From: Pirellulales bacterium
GTDB taxonomy: Bacteria > Planctomycetota > Planctomycetia > Pirellulales > PALSA-1355
Direction of reading: 5' to 3'
DNA length: 64,000 bases
Assembly (NCBI GenBank): GCA_022844125.1
Contig: JALHMI010000012.1
Coordinates: 124,001-188,000 of the forward strand
Shown here: positions 28,184 to 36,748 of the stretch, one piece after another
How positions within the stretch are numbered: the stretch's first letter is position 1
Layout of the letters: each line of letters begins with the position of its first letter
Translations under genes and position numbers: made by a program
The notes under the pieces: generated by a model
Database searches by the model: none
The model's input: only the letters and a program-made list of their open reading frames with translations
Told to the model about the DNA's origin: nothing

Positions 28184-28405
28184 GCTAAGCTCCACCCCTT
28201 CCGATACTTCCGCTTGATAAACTCTTCCGCGCCCGAGTAGTTCACGGCTCGCAGCCCGTCCGCGTCCCACTCTGCGGTTTGGCGTCTTTGCGTTTCCCAG
28301 CCACGCCGTGTGTCTCTGCCACTCTGGGTTGATTCTGCGGCTCAGGGTTGAAATTCAGCCCGGTAGCCTGCGGCCTGACGCCTGCAGCCGGCCGCCAAGC
28401 TATAG

Positions 28406-28435
28406 TTGCGATGGCACCCAGCGAATGCCTATAAT
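28406..28435 (+). promoter_or_regulatory. Probable sigma-70 promoter of metK
   Basis: TTGCGA (28406-28411) and a perfect TATAAT (28430-28435) are separated by 18 bp and lie 67 bp before the metK start. No SAM riboswitch-like structure was recognised between them. Confidence 0.5.
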
Positions 28436-28502
28436 GCCCGATCAATCAGTTTTTAGCGGCTGAACGTCTAGCAGCACTGCCTTGTCATAGGAGATCGCAC
28501 TC

Positions 28503-29687
<1,185 letters not shown>

Positions 29688-29720
29688 GTCGGAGTCGTTA
29701 GAACCCGAGCGAGCGCTTGC

Positions 29721-30632
29721 ATGGATGCGGCCGGCACGAACAGATGGATCGGCGGAAAGTTGCCACTTAGGAAGCAGGCTGGCGGCGCCGGTGCGTTTGA
29801 GACTGCGCGGCTGCTGCGCGTCGCGCTTTCGCTCTGCCTGCTGCTGCTGCTGCTCGGTGGAGTTGTGCTCGTCGGCAGAAGACTGTCCGGCGCGCTGGTT
29901 TCTCCCCCTTCGGCCGCGACGCTGGGGTTCGTCGGTGTGCTGCTCGCCGCCGCGGGGCTCGCGCTGCGGCGGATGCTCGGCGATGCCGCGCCGCTGCCGG
30001 GCGTTCGGCTGGCGGTGATGCTGCTGCCAGGCGTGGTGAGTGGGCTGTGGCTCGCAGCGCTGAGCTTGCCGGAAACGAGCGGCTGGGGCCTGCTGCTGCT
30101 GTTCAGCCCGGTGCTGCTGGCTGAAGGCTGGAGCTGGGGGCGATTCGCCCGGCAAGGAACGGCGCCTCCGGCGAGTTCGGCGTTAACCGTGACGGCTCTT
30201 TCGACAGCAGCGCCGACCACCACAGCGCCGGCTACCACAGCGCCGCCGCACGAGCCCTCCGCGGCGAGTCTCGATGACGACGAGCTTTCTGCAGAGGGCG
30301 GCGACGAGCACACCGAGCGCGACGTCGCCACGCTGCACCAGCAGACTCGCCGCCGCGACGACGACGCCGGCGAGGTCATCGAGGGCTGGGTGCGCGTCGA
30401 CTTTGCCGCCGGTCAGCGGCATGCCGCGGCACACATCGCGATCTGCCCGCCGCTGGAGAAGAATCCCACCTGCTATGCCGAGCCTGCCGTTGGCCCGGAC
30501 GCCAGCGTCAAGATCACGCAGGCGATGAGCTATGGCGTGCGGCTCGAGCTGAAGCTCGACGAAGTTGCCGAGGAGCCGGCCAGCGTGATTGTCGAGTACT
30601 CGATTCTCGAGCATGCGGCCGAAGGCGAGTAG
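29721..30632 (+). CDS. Membrane protein with cytoplasmic C-terminal domain, function unknown
   Basis: The product is about 303 residues. It has four likely transmembrane segments between about residues 30 and 140 (LLRVALSLCLLLLLLGGVVL; FVGVLLAAAGLAL; GVRLAVMLLPGVVSGLWL; LLLLFSPVLLAEG). A Thr/Ala/Pro linker (about 145-180) and an acidic stretch follow. The C-terminal domain contains GWVRVDFAAGQRHAAAHIAI and ends with SVIVEYSILEHA. I do not recognise the family. The C-terminal domain looks like a compact beta-rich fold conserved enough to be functional. The gene starts 33 bp after metK but has no obvious link to it. Confidence 0.6.
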   Translation: MDAAGTNRWIGGKLPLRKQAGGAGAFETARLLRVALSLCLLLLLLGGVVLVGRRLSGALVSPPSAATLGFVGVLLAAAGLALRRMLGDAAPLPGVRLAVMLLPGVVSGLWLAALSLPETSGWGLLLLFSPVLLAEGWSWGRFARQGTAPPASSALTVTALSTAAPTTTAPATTAPPHEPSAASLDDDELSAEGGDEHTERDVATLHQQTRRRDDDAGEVIEGWVRVDFAAGQRHAAAHIAICPPLEKNPTCYAEPAVGPDASVKITQAMSYGVRLELKLDEVAEEPASVIVEYSILEHAAEGE

Positions 30633-30668
30633 CCGCGCACCAGCGCGCGGTTCGCGCCGGATAAGAAC

Positions 30669-30708
30669 AAAAAAAGGGGTCGAGAGCCGTGTGTGGACTC
30701 TCGACCCC
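30669..30708 (-). terminator. Intrinsic terminator of the small secreted protein gene at 30802
   Basis: A perfect 11-bp stem (GGGGTCGAGAG at 30676-30686 and CTCTCGACCCC at 30698-30708) with an 11-nt loop is followed on the minus strand by seven T residues (30669-30675). It lies about 94 bp after the stop of the minus-strand gene. Confidence 0.85.
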
Positions 30709-30801
30709 GGCGCTAGTGACGCTCTGCCGAACTAGCTTGGCTGCGGAGGCCCCCCTCCAGCCGCGCTTTCGGCCGCATCACCGCAGATTGTTCGCTGCCG
30801 C

Positions 30802-31125
30802 TTAGAACGTGTCCAGAATGAAGTGGTGGCCCGAGTGATACAGCCGCCCTTCCGGATAGAAGTTCATCCACTTTTTGTTGTAGACCGGAATCCGCATCTC
30901 CGGCGGATAGCGGTAGTACAGGTCGTTCGAGCTCTGGTAGTACTCGCTCGACCAGAAGTTTTGCGGGTAGTAGACGTACGGATAGTGGTACAGTCGGTTC
31001 CAGTCCTGGGTGCTGTAGCTGCCGCCCCAATTCTGGCCAAAGGCTTGCTGCGCCTGGGCCTCTTCGGCCGCGAGCACACTCAAAGCCGCCGCGCAGCACA
31101 GCGCAAGAAGCATTCGGCGGACCAT
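30802..31125 (-). CDS. Small secreted Tyr-rich protein, planctomycete-type
   Basis: The product is about 107 residues from the ATG at 31125; AGGGGGG lies upstream. Residues 1-25 form a signal peptide (LLALCCAAALSVLAAEEAQA). The mature part is rich in Tyr, Asn and Trp, with FGQNWGGSYSTQDW, YHYPYVYYPQNFWSSEYY, YYRYPPEMRIPVYNKKW and HSGHHFILDTF. I associate it with a conserved planctomycete secreted family whose annotation elsewhere (calmodulin-binding) is probably not informative. The gene has its own strong terminator, suggesting a single-gene, well-expressed unit. A cell envelope role is inferred. Confidence 0.75.
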   Translation of the reverse strand: MVRRMLLALCCAAALSVLAAEEAQAQQAFGQNWGGSYSTQDWNRLYHYPYVYYPQNFWSSEYYQSSNDLYYRYPPEMRIPVYNKKWMNFYPEGRLYHSGHHFILDTF

Positions 31126-31498
31126 CACTCATCCCCCCTGTGTGATTCCGATCGGCCAGTAGCGCGTGTTTCGGGATCGCTGCGACTGGCCCATGTGGGT
31201 CTACAACCATCCATCGGCAAGCCCTACAGCCGGCATTGAGAGAATGTCCGGCAGAACCGGCAAGGTTTCTCAGCCAATCACTTCGAGAGCGAAACAAGGA
31301 CCAGGACTAACCACAGAGGACGCAGAGGTTCACAGAGGGAAGAGCGAGGATCGGAAGAGGATTGGAGACACCGCATGGGTGACAAACAACTCCGTTGCCG
31401 GCTCCCTCCGCCCATGTGGGGAGGGCTGGGGAGGGGGGGACTTGGCGCCTGCTAGCATAATCGCATTATCGAGTGGCAGCCCCTGCTAAAATGCCGGA
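31126..31498. other. Intergenic region with two dispersed repeats
   Basis: No gene is seen. The region holds an AACCACAGAGGACGCAGAGG-type motif at 31309-31340 (inverted relative to a copy at 31915-31937) and a short hairpin/G-tract repeat at 31398-31439. Confidence 0.5.
31398..31439 (+). repeat. Short hairpin/G-tract repeat
   Basis: The element reads CCGGCTCCCTCC, a short spacer, then GTGGGGAGGGCTGGGGAG and a run of G. The CTCCCTCC and GGGGAGGG parts can pair, and the G-runs fit a quadruplex pattern. The same layout occurs on the minus strand at 37120-37160. Confidence 0.65.
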
Positions 31499-31837
31499 AT
31501 GCAGCCCATTCGCGACGAAACCGCACCGCTGGTGACTCGCTTGTCTCCGGCACCGATGCGGCAGGGCGACCTGCTGGCAGTAACCACCTTCTGGCTCGCC
31601 CTGGCGGGGAATCTGACGATTCTCTTCAGCTGGACGCAGCGTTCGCGCACCACGCACGGCCCTGCGATGGCACTCGCCCACGGCTTGTTGAGCGTCGGCG
31701 CAGTGTTTGTCGTCGCGGCGTTCTTGCTGATGCTCCTGCTCGTGGTCAGAACTCGGCGGTCGACCAAGCTCTCGCGAGCGGCGGTCGTGCTGACCCTCGT
31801 GGGGATGATGCTCGCACTGCTCTCACCGGCGATCTAG
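31499..31837 (+). CDS. Small membrane protein of unknown function
   Basis: The product is about 112 residues with three likely transmembrane segments: LLAVTTFWLALAGNLTILFS, LLSVGAVFVVAAFLLMLLLV and AAVVLTLVGMMLALLSPAI. No family is recognised. The start could be the ATG at 31499; there is no strong ribosome binding site. It stands alone between repeats and a convergent gene, so it might also be a chance frame, though the regular membrane topology argues for a real protein. Confidence 0.5.
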   Translation: MQPIRDETAPLVTRLSPAPMRQGDLLAVTTFWLALAGNLTILFSWTQRSRTTHGPAMALAHGLLSVGAVFVVAAFLLMLLLVVRTRRSTKLSRAAVVLTLVGMMLALLSPAI

Positions 31838-31914
31838 GCCGCTAAGCAACTTCACCGCGCGTTCTCGCCGCTCGCGAAACACCGTCGGCGACGCCTCCGG
31901 GCTAAGCGCTGCGA

Positions 31915-31937
31915 TCCTCTGCGTCCTCTGCGGTTAA
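31915..31937 (+). repeat. Dispersed CTCTGCGTCCTCTGCGGTTAA motif
   Basis: Related copies are at 31309-31340 (inverted) and 56561-56593 (direct, with C substitutions). It lies in a noncoding gap between two convergent genes. Confidence 0.5.
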
Positions 31938-31964
31938 GCTCTTCCGCATTAGCCCGTGCCCATT

Positions 31965-32747
31965 TCACTCCGGCAGCTTGCCGCTCGCCAGCTCGGCGTC
32001 CCATTCGTCCATCAGCGGCCAGTCCGCGGCGCAGGTGCCAAAGTCCGCCATGTGCAGATAGCCTTCCAGCCGCTTGATCGCCGCGTCGAGCACGGCGTCG
32101 TCCTTGCGGAAGATCGGACCGTGGCTCGGCAGCAGCCACTCGACGTCGCTTTGGCGGATCCGCTTCAGCGAGCTCACAAACGCCGCAATGTCGCTGCCGT
32201 GATGGGCATCGATGGCGCCCACGCAGCCATCGCGATAGATGTTGTCTCCGCTGAACAGCAGGTTGCCCAGGCGGAACGAAAGCTGGCTGTCGGTGTGCCC
32301 CGGCGTGTGCCAGACCTCCAGCTCCAGGCCACCCAACTTGATTTTGTCCCCTTCGCCAATCAGCTCGTCGAGCTTCACCGGTGGCATCTCCAGATGGATG
32401 TTCTGGGCCGCGATCTCGGCGAACGTTTTGATCCGGTCCCCTTCGGCCAGCGGCGTGGCGGCCAGCTTGTGCCCCACGATCTTGGTCTTCAGCAGCGTGT
32501 TCAGCTTGGCCAGGCCCTGAATGTGGTCCACGTCGGCATGCGTGGCGATCAGCATTTTGCAGTGCGAAAGCGGGAAATCGAGTTGGCGGATCAGCTCCAC
32601 GATTTCGTCGACCGTCTCCTCATAACCGATGTCGATCAGCAGCCACTCGGCCCCGTCGAACACCAGGTAGACGTTGCAGCCCAGCCGCTCGCCGGCCTGG
32701 TAGTTGATCTCGATGACGTGGGGGAAGACGGGTTTCCGCTGCAGCAT
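31965..32747 (-). CDS. Metallo-beta-lactamase-fold hydrolase
   Basis: The product is about 260 residues. The fold is seen in [35 protein letters not shown], the metal motif [11 protein letters not shown] near residue 69, [11 protein letters not shown] near residue 146, [12 protein letters not shown] and LLPSHGP. The usual HxHxDH motif here reads H-A-D-V-D-H, so the second His is Asp. Similar proteins hydrolyse thioesters or lactones, or are oxygenases or phosphodiesterases. It could bind one or two metals, with altered chemistry. No operon partner is evident. Confidence 0.8.
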   Translation of the reverse strand: MLQRKPVFPHVIEINYQAGERLGCNVYLVFDGAEWLLIDIGYEETVDEIVELIRQLDFPLSHCKMLIATHADVDHIQGLAKLNTLLKTKIVGHKLAATPLAEGDRIKTFAEIAAQNIHLEMPPVKLDELIGEGDKIKLGGLELEVWHTPGHTDSQLSFRLGNLLFSGDNIYRDGCVGAIDAHHGSDIAAFVSSLKRIRQSDVEWLLPSHGPIFRKDDAVLDAAIKRLEGYLHMADFGTCAADWPLMDEWDAELASGKLPE

Positions 32748-33049
32748 TGCGATTTTGGTCCTTGAAGCGAGCTTTCCTGGGCCGCCGCCCCAATTGTGGA
32801 GCGACAGGAGCGTGGAAAACGTCGAATTTTAAGTCTCCCGCCGAAAGCGGGCAACCCACGGAATCAACCCCTGTGGCGTCTGATCCGAGGCCTGAGGGGA
32901 ATTCTAACACAGAGAATCGAACCCAGAGAAGCCGAGGGGCGGAGCCGCAGGGCGGAACTCCGGAGCATCACAGTGCGCATCCTAACCGGCGGCCGTTGAT
33001 CTCACCCCCGCGGATCGGCGCAAAGCGAGCGGAAGCGTATCCTAGGTAA
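32748..33049. other. Intergenic region, no gene seen
   Basis: The 302-bp gap separates the divergent metallo-hydrolase and TrhO-RluA genes. It carries a weak copy of the ACACAGAGA-type repeat near 32907-32936 and otherwise nothing recognisable. Confidence 0.4.
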
Positions 33050-34927
33050 ATGGCAGCAGTCACCAGCGAAGTCATCAATCTCGCCGCCTACAAGTTCGCC
33101 CCCTTGGCGGATCTGCAAGCTCTGCGTGAGCGCCTGCGCATCCAGTGCAAGCTCTGGAAGCTCCGCGGTACGATCCTGCTCAGTCCCGAGGGAATCAATC
33201 TGTTCGTCGCCGGCGGCCGCCAGGAAGTCGACCTGCTGCTCGCAGAACTGCGCGCGATCCCGGGCCTCGCGGGGCTGGAGCCGAAAGAGAGCGTCAGCCA
33301 GGGGCAACCCTTCAACCGCATGTTGGTTCGCCTCAAGCGCGAGATCATCGCCTTCGGCGTTCCCGGCATCGCGCCCGGCGTGCACACCTCGCCGAAGCTC
33401 GCTCCCCAGGAGCTCAAGCGGTGGCTCGACGAAGGGCGTCCGATCACGCTTCTCGACACGCGAAACGAGTACGAAGTCAAACTCGGCACGTTCAAAAACG
33501 CCGTCACGCTTGGGATCGATCACTTTCGCGATCTCCCTGCCGCGGTCGAGAATCTCCCCGACCAGGTCAAGCACGATCTCAAGCAGCGCCCGCTGGTGAT
33601 GTTCTGCACGGGCGGCATTCGCTGCGAAAAGGCCGGGCCGTACATGGAGCAGGCCGGCTTCGCGCAGGTCTATCAACTCGACGGCGGGATCCTCAAGTAC
33701 TTCGACGACTGTGGCGGCGAGCACTACGACGGTGAGTGCTTTGTCTTCGACCAGCGCGTGGGCCTCGATCCGACACTCGCAGTGACCGGAAACGCCGTCT
33801 GCTTCCGCTGCCTCGCGCCGCTCACCGTGGCCGAGCAGCAGGACCCGCGCTATGTGCCGGAAGAGTCCTGCCCGCATTGCTTTCTCTCCGATGCCGAGCA
33901 GATGGCCCAGACGCTCGCCAAACGCGAGGCGGCCATCCGGCAAGTGACCACGCCGCTGCCGGGCTCCGTGCCGCACGACAACGATCGGCCACTGAAGATT
34001 TCCACCAAACACGACGGCCTGCCACTACTCGACGCGCTGCGCGAGATCCTGCCGCATCTCGCCCGCGAGTATTGGCAAGAGCGTTTCGACCTGCGGCTCG
34101 TGCTGAATGCCAGCGGCCAGGCCGTGACCGCCCAGCAGCGCGTGCGGTCCGGCGAGGTCTATCTGCACCGGACACCCGCCAACATCGAGCCGGACGTCAG
34201 CGCGCAGGTTCGCCTGCTGCACGAGGACGCCGCGCTCGTCGTGGTCGACAAGCCGGCCCCGTTACCGCTGCACCCCTGCGGCCGCTTTAACCGCAACTCG
34301 CTCGAGTGGATTTTGAACCGGGTTTATGCGCCGCAAAAGTTGCGGCCCGTGCATCGGCTCGACGCCAACACGACCGGCGTCGTGGTCTTCGCCCGCACCA
34401 GGCACTTTGCGAGTCAATTGCAACCGCAGTTCGAGGCCGGCGCGGTAGAGAAGCACTACCTGGCGCGAATCCAGGGACGCCCCTCGGAATCGCACTTCGC
34501 TTGCGACGCGCCGATCGGCGTCGAAACCACAGAGCTGGGCGGACGCGCCATCGCCGAGCAGGGCGACGAGCAGGGCGCCAAGAAGGGACTCATCGCGCGC
34601 ACCGAATTTCGCCTGCTTCGCGAATTTAGCGACGGCACCTCGCTGGTCGAGGCCCGGCCGATCACAGGCCGCACCAATCAAATTCGCGTGCACTTGCAGC
34701 ACCTGGGCTTTCCGATCTGCGGCGAGCAAGCGTATCTCGCCAACCACCAGCTCGGCGAGACCCAGACCCACCGCATCACCGACCCACCGCTCTGCCTGCA
34801 CGCGCTGCGCATTTCGCTCGTGCATCCGCTGACGCGAGAGCGCGTCTCGTTCGAAAGCCCCGCCCCAGCATGGGCAGACACGCCGTCGGTAGCCCAAGCG
34901 AGCCGGGCCCCAAGCGTGCTGGGCTGA
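33050..34927 (+). CDS. trhO: Fused TrhO-type tRNA U34 hydroxylase and RluA-family pseudouridine synthase
   Basis: The product is about 625 residues. Residues 1-110 are the acylphosphatase-like N-terminal domain of TrhO/YceA (GTILLSPEGINLFVAG). Residues 125-225 are rhodanese, with the active-site loop MFCTGGIRCEKAGPYM. A Cys-rich zinc-like linker follows (NAVCFRCLAPL and SCPHCF, near 245-280). From about residue 385 an RluA catalytic domain has RPVHRLDANTTGVVVFART with the catalytic Asp, ARPITGRTNQIRVHLQHLGF and LCLHALRISLVHP. TrhO makes 5-hydroxyuridine at tRNA position 34; RluA enzymes make pseudouridine in tRNA or rRNA. The fusion suggests two steps on one RNA. Confidence 0.88.
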   Translation: MAAVTSEVINLAAYKFAPLADLQALRERLRIQCKLWKLRGTILLSPEGINLFVAGGRQEVDLLLAELRAIPGLAGLEPKESVSQGQPFNRMLVRLKREIIAFGVPGIAPGVHTSPKLAPQELKRWLDEGRPITLLDTRNEYEVKLGTFKNAVTLGIDHFRDLPAAVENLPDQVKHDLKQRPLVMFCTGGIRCEKAGPYMEQAGFAQVYQLDGGILKYFDDCGGEHYDGECFVFDQRVGLDPTLAVTGNAVCFRCLAPLTVAEQQDPRYVPEESCPHCFLSDAEQMAQTLAKREAAIRQVTTPLPGSVPHDNDRPLKISTKHDGLPLLDALREILPHLAREYWQERFDLRLVLNASGQAVTAQQRVRSGEVYLHRTPANIEPDVSAQVRLLHEDAALVVVDKPAPLPLHPCGRFNRNSLEWILNRVYAPQKLRPVHRLDANTTGVVVFARTRHFASQLQPQFEAGAVEKHYLARIQGRPSESHFACDAPIGVETTELGGRAIAEQGDEQGAKKGLIARTEFRLLREFSDGTSLVEARPITGRTNQIRVHLQHLGFPICGEQAYLANHQLGETQTHRITDPPLCLHALRISLVHPLTRERVSFESPAPAWADTPSVAQASRAPSVLG

Positions 34928-34997
34928 ACAGCGTACTGGGCTGAACAGCGTACGGGGCTGAACAGCGTACGGGGCTGAACAGCGTACGGGGCTGAAC
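34921..34997 (+). repeat. 17-bp tandem repeat array at the 3' end of the TrhO-RluA gene
   Basis: Four units of GGGCTGAACAGCGTAC(T/G) begin at 34921, 34938, 34955 and 34972, with a fifth partial unit ending at 34997. The TGA stop of the upstream gene lies within unit 1. The bases just before (AAGCGTGCT at the CDS end) resemble a unit, suggesting the array arose by slippage from the coding end. Confidence 0.9.
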
Positions 34998-35161
34998 TAC
35001 TTGCCGCGCGGCAGTTTCGCCATGATCGATTTCACGATGGAAGTGCTCACCGCGGTATAACCCATTCCCTTGGCGAGCTTGGCAATCTCGCTCGGATTCT
35101 TGGCGGGGTATTCCTTGACCAGTTGTGCGATCGCGGCCGGCGTGCTTGCGAGTTTCTTCAT
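34997..35161 (-). CDS. Orphan small protein, possibly a gene remnant
   Basis: A 54-codon frame runs from ATG at 35159-35161 to TAG at 34997-34999. The product is basic, starting MKKLASTPAAIAQLVKEYPA and continuing with NPSEIAKLAKGMGYTAVST, ending KLPRGK. It reads as a helical domain and is more protein-like than chance, but I cannot name a family. An in-frame stop lies shortly upstream, where the sequence becomes repeat-like, so it may be the 3' end of a gene whose 5' part was lost. Its stop abuts the tandem array. Confidence 0.45.
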   Translation of the reverse strand: MKKLASTPAAIAQLVKEYPAKNPSEIAKLAKGMGYTAVSTSIVKSIMAKLPRGK

Positions 35162-35628
35162 CGCCGCATTGTCGCCGTCATAGTCACTCTGTCAATCCAG
35201 CGTGCATCCCGCGAGTCGGGGCCGCTCGGTCTTTATCCCAGTTCTGCTCCCTCCCCCAGTGCCGATCCGTGTCCAGGGACACGCGCCGCCACGGTCACGA
35301 AGCTTCCCGACACGGCTCGGCACGTGTGGGGAGGGTTGGGGAGGGGGCGTCTTCCATTCCTTGGGACACCCTCCACTTCGTTCATCCGATTGCTGCCGTT
35401 CGAATCCGCTCGCCGCACGTGTGCCGGATGTCATCTCAGCTCTGCTACAGCCGAGGCCCCGAAGGATTTTTCATCCGGCTTGCCCAGGAGCTCGGGTAGC
35501 AGCACCCCATATCTCCGTGCGGACGCCACCCTTGCCCAGGTATCATTTCGGTCGGCGCGAGATTATCCTGATACGTCATCGGACTCCTACTCCGCACCGC
35601 CAGGACCTCCGTTTCAAGGAGAATGCTA
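35162..35628. other. Repeat-rich intergenic region before the PEP-CTERM gene
   Basis: No gene is recognised. It contains long hairpin/G-tract repeat copy A (35241-35347) and low-complexity sequence after it. The ribosome binding site of the PEP-CTERM gene (AAGGAG) ends near 35621. Confidence 0.5.
35241..35347 (+). repeat. Long hairpin/G-tract repeat, copy A
   Basis: The element runs from GTTCTGCTCCCTCCCCC to GGGGAGGGTTGGGGAGGGGG. Inside it, GTGCCGATCCGTGTC and GACACGGCTCGGCAC form a 15-bp stem with one mismatch. The flanking C-rich and G-rich tracts extend the pairing. The last 20 bases contain four G-runs of three or more. Confidence 0.85.
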
Positions 35629-36390
35629 ATGTCCGCCACGCGCTTCGGGCTGTTCAGCTTGTGCCTCATGGCCGCCTGTACTTTCGCCGCGCCTGCCAAG
35701 GCCGCGATCATCGTCTATGATCTGGGGCTCGATTTCAGTAACACGCTCAACCCCAACGGCGTCTGGTCGTTCACACGAGGCAGCACGTTGCTTACGCATT
35801 TCCCGGTCGTGCCGACGTCGCTGGCGCCCGCGGTCGCCAATGGCTACTGGGGCACGGACGCCTCGAACCTGAATAGTTCGGTCATGCTGTCCACGGCCGG
35901 CGGCAGCGCAGTGCCGCCTTTGACGAACTTCGACTTCATTGCCGGCGAAGTGCTGGTCGGCACGACCGACGCCTCGACTGGCGGGCCGGTCGACATCCGC
36001 TGGACGGCTCCCAGCAACGGCACGTTCACCTACTCAGGCTGGGTCTGGTATGCCGATCCCACCGCCGGCCCGTTCGGCAACAGCTTTGACATCTCCATCA
36101 ACAATGGGCCCTCGATCGAGTTTCTGACGGCGTCCCTCGGCCAGGACTTTTTCAATTCGGTGCCCATGCTGAACGGCCTGGTACCGTTTGCGGTCACGGC
36201 GGGCGATGTGGTCACGCTCACCGTTTCGCCGCTGGTCCCCGCGCCCACGCCGCTGATCGGCGGCGTAAGCTGGACGATCGACTTCACCCCGGTGCCTGAG
36301 CCATCGAGTTGGCTCCTCCTGGGCGTGGGGCTGATTGCCCTGGCGAGTCATGGCCTGCGTCGGCGCGCCTCGCGTTCCGCCCGCGGATAA
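35629..36390 (+). CDS. PEP-CTERM sorting-signal protein, secreted
   Basis: The product is about 253 residues. Start at ATG 35629, with AAGGAG 7 nt upstream; an ATG at 35623 is also in frame. It has a Sec signal peptide (FGLFSLCLMAACTFAAPAKA). A beta-rich body follows (FDFIAGEVLVGTTDAS; GTFTYSGWVWYADP). The C terminus is a PEP-CTERM motif: VPEPSSWLLLGVGLIALAS, then basic residues RRR. Such proteins are processed by an exosortase and are often surface or exopolysaccharide-associated. No exosortase is in the window. It stands in a repeat-dense region. Confidence 0.88.
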   Translation: MSATRFGLFSLCLMAACTFAAPAKAAIIVYDLGLDFSNTLNPNGVWSFTRGSTLLTHFPVVPTSLAPAVANGYWGTDASNLNSSVMLSTAGGSAVPPLTNFDFIAGEVLVGTTDASTGGPVDIRWTAPSNGTFTYSGWVWYADPTAGPFGNSFDISINNGPSIEFLTASLGQDFFNSVPMLNGLVPFAVTAGDVVTLTVSPLVPAPTPLIGGVSWTIDFTPVPEPSSWLLLGVGLIALASHGLRRRASRSARG

Positions 36391-36414
36391 CGCGCAGGCG
36401 CTCGCCGAGTGCTA

Positions 36415-36466
36415 GGGGACTATCCCAATTTTGCGGCTGCCTTTGGAGCAAAATGGGACTGTCCCC
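36415..36466 (+). repeat. Palindromic GGGACTGTCCC-type intergenic element
   Basis: GGGGACTATCCCAATTTTGC at 36415-36434 and GCAAAATGGGACTGTCCCC at 36448-36466 are near-inverted repeats around a 13-bp spacer. It lies 25 bp after the stop of the PEP-CTERM gene and could also work as a transcription terminator hairpin, though no T-run follows. Confidence 0.65.
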
Positions 36467-36525
36467 GTCCCCGAGTTCATGATCACCGACACAGCGGCGT
36501 TTCCCCCGCCGCCGCGTATTGTCCC

Positions 36526-36634
36526 TTCTGCTCCCTCCCCCCAGTGCCGATCCGTGTCTACTGGCACGCGCCACCCCAACCACGCAGCTTCCCGGACACG
36601 GCTCGGCACGTGTGGGGAGGGTTGGGGAGGGGGC
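36526..36634 (+). repeat. Long hairpin/G-tract repeat, copy B
   Basis: It has the same ends as copy A, with GTGCCGATCCGTGTC and GACACGGCTCGGCAC arms and the GGGGAGGGTTGGGGAGGGGG end. The loop differs from copy A. It lies 115 bp upstream of the DUF559 gene. Confidence 0.85.
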
Positions 36635-36748
36635 TCTTCCTCTGCTTCCTCACCGCAACCCAACGCTTGCTCCCCGCGATTCCGCTCCGCTACCATCAAG
36701 CCATCCTGCGGTGGTAATCCCTCGTGACCCGATCGCCGGCGAATCACC

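Larger units (their letters stand above)
27672..28502. other. Repeat-bearing intergenic region upstream of metK
   Basis: This 831-bp region has no convincing gene. Short open frames on the plus strand at 27690-28217 and 27862-28188 have no recognisable domain. It holds two copies of a palindromic 25/26-bp repeat (listed separately), a CTCTGCGG-type motif at 28267-28290 and a probable metK promoter near 28406-28435. Confidence 0.5.
36391..36748. other. Repeat-rich intergenic region between the PEP-CTERM and DUF559 genes
   Basis: No gene is recognised in these 358 bp. The region contains a palindromic element at 36415-36466 and long repeat copy B at 36526-36634, which together fill much of it. 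Confidence 0.5.

Noticed and set aside
27690-28217. 175-codon plus-strand frame upstream of metK
   Set aside because: Amino acid composition and absence of any domain or ribosome binding site suggest chance; overlapping frames are equally open.
28435-28502. SAM riboswitch upstream of metK
   Set aside because: The leader is only about 65 nt and has none of the conserved paired segments of SAM-I or SAM-II riboswitches.
33002-34012. 336-codon minus-strand frame opposite the TrhO-RluA gene
   Set aside because: It overlaps the rhodanese domain on the other strand; the plus-strand product has all catalytic motifs.
34921-34997. CRISPR array
   Set aside because: The 17-bp units are contiguous with no spacers, and no cas genes are nearby.
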